Below, in pieces: positions 9,034 through 15,802 of a DNA stretch of 64,000 bases. The translations under genes were made by a program, and so were the position numbers. Origin of the DNA: Victivallis vadensis (GTDB lineage: Bacteria; Verrucomicrobiota; Lentisphaeria; Victivallales; Victivallaceae); NCBI RefSeq assembly GCF_003096415.1, contig NZ_QEKH01000002.1, forward strand, positions 208,280 through 272,279, written 5' to 3'. The notes under the pieces are model-generated. The model made no database searches and was not told where the DNA came from. It was given only the letters and a program-made list of their open reading frames with translations. Positions within the stretch are counted from its first letter, which is position 1, and each line of letters begins with the position of its first letter.

Positions 9034-9529
9034 ACGGATCAGAGCCGTGGTGCTGGACGTCGACGGCGTCCTGACCGACGGCCGGGCCGGTTACGGCGCG
9101 GCGGAGGAGATCAAATTCTTCAACATGCGCGACGGCCACTGGATGAAGCTGGCGATGCGGGCCGGGCTGAAAGTCGGGCTGCTCTCCGGGCGCGGCTCCG
9201 AAGCGAACCGCAAACGCGCCGCCGAGCTGGGGCTGTCGTTCATCTATGAGAACTGCAAAGACAAGCTCGAAGGTTTCGAGCGGCTGCTCGCAGAGCATGG
9301 ACTGCGGCCGGAAGAGTGTCTCTATATCGGGGACGATGTGATCGACCTGCCGGTCCTGCGGCGGGCCGGGGTGGCGGTGGCGGTGGCCGACGCGGTGCCG
9401 GAGCTGGACGAGGCGGCGGACTTCCGCACGCAGCTTCCGGGCGGACACGGCGCGGTGTACGAAGCGATTCGGCGGCTGCTGATCGAGCAGGAAAAACTGG
9501 ATTCCGTGATGGAACGTTACCGCCGTTGA
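9011..9529 (+). CDS. kdsC: 3-deoxy-D-manno-octulosonate 8-phosphate phosphatase (HAD)
   Basis: Dephosphorylates Kdo 8-phosphate to Kdo. HAD-superfamily C0 member of 172 residues, normal for KdsC. Motif I is VVLDVDGVLTDG (residues 13-24), motif II LLSGRGSEANRKRA, a conserved Lys lies in NCKDKL, and motif III/IV is YIGDDVIDLPVL. The start lies inside kdsA (23-bp overlap). The next gene is the LptA-like export protein, matching the kdsC-lpt linkage of proteobacteria. Confidence 0.95.
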   Translation: MISSETFKRIRAVVLDVDGVLTDGRAGYGAAEEIKFFNMRDGHWMKLAMRAGLKVGLLSGRGSEANRKRAAELGLSFIYENCKDKLEGFERLLAEHGLRPEECLYIGDDVIDLPVLRRAGVAVAVADAVPELDEAADFRTQLPGGHGAVYEAIRRLLIEQEKLDSVMERYRR

Positions 9530-9546
9530 ACGGCCGGGAGGTAAGG

Positions 9547-12132
9547 ATGAACAAGCAATTATGGGCGGCGCTGCTGACCGGCGCCGCCGTTTCGATACAG
9601 GCGGCCGGGGATCTCGAAGACCTGCGCGGGCTGATCCTGACCAACGCGAAACTGCCCTTGTACAACAAACAGGTGCTGCAGTCGATGGTGTTCTGCGACA
9701 AGGCGGAGCGGCAGGGCAAGCTGGTGGTCGGGCAGAACGTGGTGCTCGATCTGGTGCGCCGCACCGCCGATGTGGATGAGATCAAAGACGGCTGGGGGGT
9801 GAAGTTCTACCCGCTGGGGGCGAAGCTGCCGGAGATTTTCAATTTCTGGAAGGGGCGGCTTTACAGCGAGGGCGTGATGTTCACTCCGCGCGCCGATATC
9901 GAACAGGAGACGAAGATGGCGGCCGGCGGCGAACCGGTCTATTTCCGCTCCCCGGTGATCGACCTTGATGGCGTCGGCTTCGAGGCTGACCTCGACAAAA
10001 AGACGATTCTGGTGAAGTCCGATGTGCGCATCGTGCTGCGCATGGGCGGCAGCGACCCGCGCAAGCTCTTCGAAGCCGGAGCAAAGCTCCCGCCGAAATA
10101 CGAGTACATGACCGCGACCAGCGATTCGATGCTGATCGATATGAACAACAACCAGATCCTGCTGATCGGCAATGTGCGCGTGGATGAGGAGAACTCCGGC
10201 GTGGATTGCGACCGGATGACCATTTTCATCGACCGCAGGAGCGATCAGGAGCTGGCCGGGGCGAACCGCACCGCACCGGTCAACGCCGAGGACACCCTCG
10301 AAGGGGTGTCGCGGATTCTGTGCGACGGCAACGTGGTCGTGTCGCGCAAGCTCACCGCCGAAGAGGCGAAGGAGGGCGACCAGAAGGCGTTCGCCGACCA
10401 CATGGTCTACGACGTGAAAACCGCGTCGGTCACGCTGACCGGCGAAGAGAAGAAGAACCCGCGGGTGATCCGGGGACAGGAGTCGCTGACGGGACAGCGG
10501 ATCGTGATGTTCCGCGAGGAGCAGCGCGCGACCGTGACCGGCGACTGCGAAATCCTGGTGATCCAGGAGCCGGAGAATCCCGGCGACAAGCCCGGCGTGA
10601 TGAAGGTGAATTCCGATATCGCCCAGATGGATTACCGCAACAACTACAGCGATTTCATCGGCAATGTGAAGGTGGATGAACCCCGCATGACGCTGGAATG
10701 CGACAAAATGCGCGTGACGCTGCGCGAGCTGGCCGGCGGACCGGCCGTGGAGAGTGTCGGCGACACCGCTTCGCTTTCCGGTCTGCCGGACTTCGGAACC
10801 ACCGGCGGCAAGCGGGAACTCGACAAGATCAAGTGCTCCGGGCGGGTCAAAATGGTCCGCAAGGATGACGCGGGTAAATTGATGCCCGACCAGAAAGCGG
10901 AGGCGTCGTTCGCGGATTTCAACTATGCGGACCGCACGGTCCGGATGTACGGCGGCGAACCGAAACTGACCCGCGGCCTGGAAGAGATGAGCGGGCGCGA
11001 GCTGCTGATCTGGATCAATGAGGAGCGGCTCGCCGCGAAGGAGGAGAGCAAAATCGTGCTCTGTTCCGCTCCGGCGGAAGGCGCGAAGGAGCAGGCGCCG
11101 TCGCAGACCGTGATCACCTCGGATGAAAGCGATCTCAATTACGGCGGCAACAGCCTGGTATTCACCGGCAATGTACAGGTGCGCGATCCGCGCATGATTC
11201 TGGACTGCGACCGGATGGAGCTGGTGATGATGCCCCGGGAGAGCGCCGCGAAGGCGGAGAAGAAGGACCCCGCGAAAAAGGCGGATGAACTGGGCGGCGC
11301 TTCGGAGAGCAAGTTCCTGAGCAAGGTGATCTGCACCGGCAACGTTCACGCGGTGGAGGACCGGATGGACCTGAAAACCGACAAGCTGACGCTGCTTTTC
11401 CGCGAGCTTCCGCCCGGAACCGTGGTGGAGCCGGGGATGTTCCAGTCCAACGGCACCCAGTTGACCAAAATCCTGTGTGACGGCCGCGTGGTGATGGTGA
11501 ACCAGCCCGACCCGGACGCCGAGAAGAAGTCGGCCGAGGCCCGCCCCGGCGCATTGAGCGGCATGTTCGGCAACTCGAAGAGCGCCCGGACGCTGAAATC
11601 CGGGCACGCGGTCGTCGACATGCTCAAGAACGAGTCCGAGTTTCACGAAAAGGTCGAGATGGTGGACGATCAGGGCACGCTCAAGTGCGAGGATATGTTC
11701 GTCTATGCCGAAAAGAGCGCCCCCGCGGCGGCGCAGACGGCGGCAAAGAGCGCCGCCAAGCCCCATTCCCCCGACCTGCCGCCGGATGACGACGGGTTTG
11801 CGGTGGAGGAGTCCGGCAGTGAAGTGCCGGAGCGGATCGAATTGGCCGAAGGGTTGGAACTGTCCCGCATTCTCTGCTTGAAGGATGTGGAACTGACCCG
11901 GCGGACCAAGACCGGTGAAGTTCAGCGCGCCGGCGGCCAGAAGGCCGATTATGTGGTGGCCGATAAAAAGATCATCATGACCGGCGACGACAGGGAGAAA
12001 CCGTGGATGAGCGCTTCCGGCGGCCGTCTGAAAGGCAAGCGGATCATCGTCTATGTGGACAGCGAACGCATGGAAGTGGACGGCGGAACGCAGGTCGATT
12101 TCTCCAACGGCATAAATTTCCCGGCGAATTAG
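9547..12132 (+). CDS. Giant multi-repeat LptA/OstA-like periplasmic protein
   Basis: Predicted LPS-transport bridge protein. ATG 9547 follows gggaggtaagg; a signal peptide (MNKQLWAALLTGAAVSIQAA) is present, giving 861 residues against about 185 for E. coli LptA. At least seven OstA-like beta-jellyroll repeats can be read by the recurring pattern DxxxxDxxxNxxxxxGNVxVxxxxxxxxCDxM, for example ILLIGNVRVDEENSGVDCDR, SDFIGNVKVDEPRMTLECDK and LVFTGNVQVRDPRMILDCDR. Some repeats are degenerate. Low-complexity linkers occur around residues 560-580 and 720-760. The place between kdsC and lptB is that of lptC-lptA in proteobacteria. No separate lptC is present, so the N-terminal repeats may take its role; this is inference. 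Confidence 0.85.
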   Translation: MNKQLWAALLTGAAVSIQAAGDLEDLRGLILTNAKLPLYNKQVLQSMVFCDKAERQGKLVVGQNVVLDLVRRTADVDEIKDGWGVKFYPLGAKLPEIFNFWKGRLYSEGVMFTPRADIEQETKMAAGGEPVYFRSPVIDLDGVGFEADLDKKTILVKSDVRIVLRMGGSDPRKLFEAGAKLPPKYEYMTATSDSMLIDMNNNQILLIGNVRVDEENSGVDCDRMTIFIDRRSDQELAGANRTAPVNAEDTLEGVSRILCDGNVVVSRKLTAEEAKEGDQKAFADHMVYDVKTASVTLTGEEKKNPRVIRGQESLTGQRIVMFREEQRATVTGDCEILVIQEPENPGDKPGVMKVNSDIAQMDYRNNYSDFIGNVKVDEPRMTLECDKMRVTLRELAGGPAVESVGDTASLSGLPDFGTTGGKRELDKIKCSGRVKMVRKDDAGKLMPDQKAEASFADFNYADRTVRMYGGEPKLTRGLEEMSGRELLIWINEERLAAKEESKIVLCSAPAEGAKEQAPSQTVITSDESDLNYGGNSLVFTGNVQVRDPRMILDCDRMELVMMPRESAAKAEKKDPAKKADELGGASESKFLSKVICTGNVHAVEDRMDLKTDKLTLLFRELPPGTVVEPGMFQSNGTQLTKILCDGRVVMVNQPDPDAEKKSAEARPGALSGMFGNSKSARTLKSGHAVVDMLKNESEFHEKVEMVDDQGTLKCEDMFVYAEKSAPAAAQTAAKSAAKPHSPDLPPDDDGFAVEESGSEVPERIELAEGLELSRILCLKDVELTRRTKTGEVQRAGGQKADYVVADKKIIMTGDDREKPWMSASGGRLKGKRIIVYVDSERMEVDGGTQVDFSNGINFPAN

Positions 12133-12143
12133 TGATTTCCCGC

Positions 12144-12171
12144 TTGACGGGCGGCAAAGCACGTGTATAAT
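12144..12171 (+). promoter_or_regulatory. Sigma-70 promoter in front of lptB
   Basis: TTGACG (12144-12149), 16-nt spacer, perfect TATAAT (12166-12171), starting 11 bp after the LptA-like stop codon. It would give a leader of about 48 nt before ATG 12226, allowing lptB-hpf to be transcribed independently of the kds genes. Confidence 0.7.
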
Positions 12172-12225
12172 AGTAACAGGCACAAGGCCGCTCGGCGGCG
12201 ATTTTTTGAGGAAACTGAGAAAACG

Positions 12226-12969
12226 ATGAGTGAAGCGAACGAACAGGAAGTTCTGATCAGTGCGCGCAACCTGGTGAAAACCTATCATGGACGCCGGGTG
12301 GTCAGCGACGTTTCGATCACGGTGAAGGCCGGCGAGGTGGTCGGCCTGCTCGGTCCGAACGGCGCGGGCAAAACGACCAGCTTCTATATGGTGATGGGGC
12401 TGATCCGGCCGGATTCCGGCGAGATCACTTTCCGCGATGTGGACATCACGCATATGCCGATGTACAAGCGGGCCCGCATGGGCATGGGATATCTGGCGCA
12501 GGAGCCGTCGATCTTCCGCAAGCTGACCGTCGAGGAGAATATCATGGCGATCCTCGAAACGCTGGCGATTTCGGCGGCGGAGCGCCGGCAGCGCTGCAAG
12601 GAGCTGCTCGACGAGCTGGAGCTGACCCGGCTGGCCAGGCAGAAGGCGATGACCCTCTCCGGCGGCGAACGCCGCCGGCTGGAGATCACCCGGGCGCTGG
12701 TCACGAATCCGTCGTTCATCATGCTGGACGAACCGTTCAGCGGCGTGGACCCGCTGGCGGTGTACGATGTGCAGCAGATCATCCTGCAGCTGAAGCAGCG
12801 CAATCTGGGGATCCTGATTACCGACCACAACGTGCGTGAAACGCTGTCGGTGGTGGACCGGGCCTACCTGATGTGCCAGGGAAAAATCCTGGTCGAGGGA
12901 CCGAGCGATTTTCTGGTCAACGACGAACAGGCGCGCGAAATCTATCTCGGGCCGCAGTTCTCAATGTGA
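12226..12969 (+). CDS. lptB: LPS export ABC transporter ATPase
   Basis: Cytoplasmic ATPase that powers LPS extraction by LptFG. 247 residues from ATG 12226 (gaggaaactgag upstream). An in-frame GTG at 12163 overlaps the -10 box and is unlikely. Walker A GPNGAGKTT at 43-51, Q-loop in LAQEPSIFRKL, signature LSGGERRRLEI, Walker B FIMLDEPFSGVDP, and H-loop ITDHNVRE, all as in LptB. The C-terminus EIYLGPQFSM matches the family ending. Followed by hpf as in proteobacterial lptB-rpoN-hpf, though rpoN is missing here. Confidence 0.96.
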   Translation: MSEANEQEVLISARNLVKTYHGRRVVSDVSITVKAGEVVGLLGPNGAGKTTSFYMVMGLIRPDSGEITFRDVDITHMPMYKRARMGMGYLAQEPSIFRKLTVEENIMAILETLAISAAERRQRCKELLDELELTRLARQKAMTLSGGERRRLEITRALVTNPSFIMLDEPFSGVDPLAVYDVQQIILQLKQRNLGILITDHNVRETLSVVDRAYLMCQGKILVEGPSDFLVNDEQAREIYLGPQFSM

Positions 12970-13040
12970 CGGCGGCGCGGGAAAAATTTGGAACAGGACC
13001 GGGAATAGATTCCGGTTTGTGAATAGAAGGAGAGAAGACT

Positions 13041-13385
13041 ATGAAAATTTCAGTAACCGGTCGGCAGTTTGAGATCACTCCATCGATCCGTGAATATGTC
13101 GAATCCCGGATTCAGGCTCTGGTGGAAGACAAGGCGCTGGATTTTTCGAGCGCGAAAGTGGTGATGGACTATCAGAAGAACAGTTTCAAAACCACTCTGG
13201 TCGTGAACTGCAAGTATCACGTGGTTCCGGCGGAAGTCGAGGACTTCGATCTGTACAAGTCGTTCGACGCCTGTGTGGCGAAGGTCGATACGCAGCTCAA
13301 GACGATCCGCGAAAAGATCCGCAGCCATCAGGCGCCTCCGCTCCGTGAAGTGGCGGAAGTGGAAGAGGAAGCCGTCGAAGAGTAA
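13041..13385 (+). CDS. hpf: Ribosome hibernation promoting factor (short HPF/RaiA)
   Basis: Binds the 30S decoding region in stationary phase and silences ribosomes. 114 residues: MKISVTGRQFEITPSIREYV opens the typical beta-alpha-beta-beta-beta-alpha fold, with the VVNCKYHVVPAE strands and the helix DLYKSFDACVAKVDTQLKTI. The acidic tail (EVAEVEEEAVEE) is short; there is no long-HPF dimerisation domain. Strong ribosome site gaaggagagaag. Position after lptB matches the proteobacterial order. Confidence 0.92.
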   Translation: MKISVTGRQFEITPSIREYVESRIQALVEDKALDFSSAKVVMDYQKNSFKTTLVVNCKYHVVPAEVEDFDLYKSFDACVAKVDTQLKTIREKIRSHQAPPLREVAEVEEEAVEE

Positions 13386-13394
13386 AAGATGGTA

Positions 13395-13466
13395 TCCGGC
13401 CTTGTGCCGGAGTTAATTCAAACAGCGGAAATGGCCTGAGTCAACCTGATTCGGGCCGTTTCCTTT
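13395..13466 (+). terminator. Two hairpins after hpf, probable terminator
   Basis: First stem tccggc/gccgga with loop cttgt (13395-13411); second a 10-bp stem ggaaatggcc/ggccgtttcc (13427-13436 with 13454-13463, one G-U pair) followed by tttg. The T-tract is weak, so termination may be partial. Confidence 0.4.
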
Positions 13467-13486
13467 GATGGTAAGGAGGATACAGA

Positions 13487-13909
13487 ATGATTATCGCGGT
13501 GGCTTCGGAGAACGAAGAGGTATTCCAGCATTTCGGGCATACGCCCGAATTCACGATTTTTGAAATCGAAAGCGGCAGCGTCAAAAACAAGCAGGCCGTT
13601 TCCACCGAAGGCGAAGGCCACGGCGCTCTGGCGAAGTTCCTGTTGGATCACGGCGTGGATCTGCTGATCTGCGGCGGCATCGGCGCCGGTGCGCAAAAGG
13701 CGCTGGCCGACGAGGGGATCAAACTGGTCGCCGGAGTTTCCGGCAAGGTCGAAGGCGCGATGTCCGGCTATCTGAACGGTACGCTGGAGTTTCGCACGGA
13801 TTTCACCTGCAATCATCACCACGGCGACCATGCGCACGGCGAAGGCCACACCTGCGGCGGTCACGGACATGGTGAAGGCCACTCCTGCGGCGGCGGCTGC
13901 AAGCATTGA
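13487..13909 (+). CDS. NifX/NafY-like (dinitrogenase FeMo-cofactor-binding fold) protein with His/Cys-rich tail
   Basis: 140 residues. The first 105 form the NifB/NifX-like domain: IIAVASENEEVFQHFGHTPEF, then DLLICGGIGAGAQKAL, then a closing strand. In this family such domains bind iron-sulfur or metal clusters, and stand-alone members lie near Mrp-type ATPases in many anaerobes. The last 35 residues are a metal-binding tail with repeated H-G-E-G-H and C-G-G units. Ribosome site taaggagga is strong. The Mrp gene follows 18 bp downstream, so the pair probably works together in Fe-S or metal handling. Not evidence of nitrogen fixation. Confidence 0.85.
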   Translation: MIIAVASENEEVFQHFGHTPEFTIFEIESGSVKNKQAVSTEGEGHGALAKFLLDHGVDLLICGGIGAGAQKALADEGIKLVAGVSGKVEGAMSGYLNGTLEFRTDFTCNHHHGDHAHGEGHTCGGHGHGEGHSCGGGCKH

Positions 13910-13927
13910 AAAAAGGGGGGATGGAAA

Positions 13928-14752
13928 ATGAGTAGTTGTTCCGGTAATTGCGGCAGCTGTTCCTCGAAGGGCAGCTGTTCCGAAGAAAAAGAACCGATCC
14001 TGAAATCGGTCAAAAAAGCGGTGCTGGTGCTTTCCGGCAAGGGCGGTGTCGGCAAAAGCACCGTGGCGGCTTCCCTCGCGGTCACGCTGGCGAAGCAGGG
14101 AAAGAAAGTCGGGTTGCTCGACGTGGATTTTCACGGTCCCTCGCAGCCGACGCTGTTCAACGTGTCGCATCTGCGCATGAGCGGCACCGCCGACAACAAA
14201 ATGGTGCCGCTGGAAGTGGCCGGGATCAAACTGGTTTCGATCGGGCTGCTGCTGGATAATTCCGACGGCGCGGTGATCTGGCGCGGCCCGGTCAAGATGG
14301 GTGTGATCAAGCAGCTGCTCGAAGAGGTGGAGTGGGGCGAACTCGACTATCTGGTGCTCGACTTCCCGCCGGGAACCGGCGATGAATCGCTTTCGGCGTG
14401 TCAGTTGATCGATTGCCCGAAGTGTGCGGTGATCGTGACCACCCCGCAGGAGGTGGCGCTGGCGGATTGCCGCAAGTGTCTCGATTTCTGCAATCAGGTC
14501 GAAGTGCCGGTGGCCGGAATCGTCGAAAATATGTCCGGCTTCGTCTGTCCGGATTGCGGGCACCGTCACGAGCTCTTTTCCTCCGGCGGCGGCGCGCGTC
14601 TCGCGGCGGCGGCCGGAGTACAGCTTCTGGCGCAGCTTCCGCTGGAACCGGTGTTTTTGCAGCAGTGTGACGCCGGCAATCTGGTCGACGGCCTTGCCGA
14701 CAGCCGCATTATCTCTTCGGAAATGGAGCGGGTCGCGTCAGCGGTTCTGTGA
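13928..14752 (+). CDS. Mrp/NBP35-family iron-sulfur cluster carrier ATPase
   Basis: P-loop scaffold that delivers Fe-S clusters. 274 residues. N-terminal Cys cluster at C4, C8, C11 and C17 (NBP35-like), deviant Walker A GKGGVGKST at 37-45, VGLLDVDFHGPSQPTLF, Walker B YLVLDFPPGTGDE, and the carrier motif FVCPDCGH (CxxC) near residue 200. ATG 13928 follows ggggggatggaa; an ATG seven bases earlier runs into a stop after four codons. Paired with the NifX-like gene upstream. Confidence 0.9.
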   Translation: MSSCSGNCGSCSSKGSCSEEKEPILKSVKKAVLVLSGKGGVGKSTVAASLAVTLAKQGKKVGLLDVDFHGPSQPTLFNVSHLRMSGTADNKMVPLEVAGIKLVSIGLLLDNSDGAVIWRGPVKMGVIKQLLEEVEWGELDYLVLDFPPGTGDESLSACQLIDCPKCAVIVTTPQEVALADCRKCLDFCNQVEVPVAGIVENMSGFVCPDCGHRHELFSSGGGARLAAAAGVQLLAQLPLEPVFLQQCDAGNLVDGLADSRIISSEMERVASAVL

Positions 14753-14839
14753 CGCGAAGCGTCTTTGAAGTGCGTCGCGGGGGGGCTTGTTCCTTCGACG
14801 CGAAGCGTCTTTGGAGTGCGGAGATTCATCTCCGCTTTC
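14751..14839 (+). terminator. Hairpins after the Mrp gene
   Basis: A 24-bp unit beginning gacgcgaagcgtcttt occurs twice with one mismatch (14751-14774, 14797-14820); each is a 5-bp stem with a GAA loop followed by ttt. A third perfect stem gcggaga/tctccgc (loop ttca) is followed by tttc near 14819-14839. Together they could end transcription of the NifX-Mrp pair. Confidence 0.4.
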
Positions 14840-15802
14840 AAATCGCACGTGAGTTTTATGGTTGGCTTGTCATTGCATTAAGAACAGGCAAGGTGCCCTG
14901 AGGGTAACAACTTTTGAGCACAGTAACAGGCGGGGTGCCCGGAGGGTAGTGAGCGCCGCGCCTTCGGCCTGCGGATGGCTCCGGGGGACGTCGCGCACGT
15001 CCCCCGGACCCCCTCGCCGGTGGCGGAGGCCGGTCCGGTTGCAAGGCACTTCCGCTCGCGGGCGCGGCTTTGCCGCTTACTTGTCCGCCTACGGCGGCCA
15101 ACCCTTCATCGTTCGCTTCGCTCACTACGCCAGGGGGGCTTCGCTCACTACGTTCGGCTTCGTCACTACCGTTCCTCGTTACTTGCCGGAGGCAAGTAAT
15201 TCCCTCACATTCGTTCGCGGCGCTGACCGCGCTTGTTGTGCGCCGCGTAAGTGGTTATACTGCCTTATTTGTGCGCCGCTTAAGTGGTCATGCAGACCGA
15301 CCGATGCCTTGCCTGTACTGGTTGTCCGCACGCCCCCCGGAGGGGCATTGGCGGGCGCACCCGGCAGCGGCACCTTGCCGCCCGCGCAAATGGTGATGCA
15401 GACCGACCGATGCCTTGCCTGTACTGGCTGCCCGCACGCCCCCCGGAGGGGCATTGGCGGGCGCACTCGGCAGCGGCACCTTGCCGCCCGCGCTTGTGTG
15501 CGCCGCGTAAGTGGTGATGCAGCCTTATTTATGTACCGTGTAAGTGGTTATGTAGACCGCCCGATGCCTTGCCTGTACTGGCTGCCCGCACGCCCCCCGG
15601 AGGGGCATTGGCGTGCGCACTCGGCAGCGGCACCTTGCCGCCCGCGCAAATGGTGATGCAGACCGACCGATGCCTTGCCTGTTCTGGCTGCCCGCACGCT
15701 CTCCGGAGGGGCATTGGCGTGCGCACCCGGCAGCGGCACCTTGCCGCCCGCGCTTGTTGTGCGCCGCGTAGAGGGTGAGTTGGCTTATTCAGGGATCAGC
15801 TC
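14753..15802. repeat. 1.05-kb gene-free repeat block
   Basis: No credible gene. 14753-15232 holds duplicated hairpins, two related segments (ggcaaggtgccctgagggta near 14889, ggcggggtgcccggagggta near 14929), a strong gggggacgtc/gacgtccccc dyad near 14980-15005, and reiterated gcttcgctcactacg-like units near 15115-15160. 15233-15756 is the nested tandem array listed separately. A 264-codon frame runs across the region, but its apparent protein just reflects the DNA repeat and no ribosome site precedes it. The block ends with the cttattcagggatcagctc hairpin (15784-15801) abutting the next gene's stop. Confidence 0.6.
15233..15756. repeat. Nested tandem repeat: 106-bp doublets inside a 260-bp period
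   Basis: Four copies of a unit of about 106 bp start at 15285, 15391, 15545 and 15651 (marker tggtnatgcagaccgaccga or close variant; each contains ttgcctgtactggctgccc and ends in the hairpin gcggcaccttgccgc). Copies 1-2 and 3-4 are head to tail; each doublet is preceded by a segment starting gcttgt(t)gtgcgccgcgta (15233, 15493), giving a 260-bp higher-order period. The same segment recurs at 15753. Copies differ by a few substitutions. Confidence 0.8.

Noticed and set aside
9559..12828. 1089-codon minus-strand frame
   Set aside because: Exactly antisense to the LptA-like gene and lptB, His/Arg-rich composition, no ribosome site or domain.
13487..13909. Nitrogen-fixation gene
   Set aside because: Only the NifX-like fold is present; no nifHDK or nifB, and such proteins are common in non-fixing anaerobes.
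14862..15656. 264-codon plus-strand frame in the repeat block
   Set aside because: Its repeated peptide arises only because 106-bp units are read in shifting frames; no ribosome site, and the frame is not kept between repeat copies.
15233..15756. CRISPR array
   Set aside because: Units are 106 bp and adjacent without unique spacers of constant size; no cas genes nearby.
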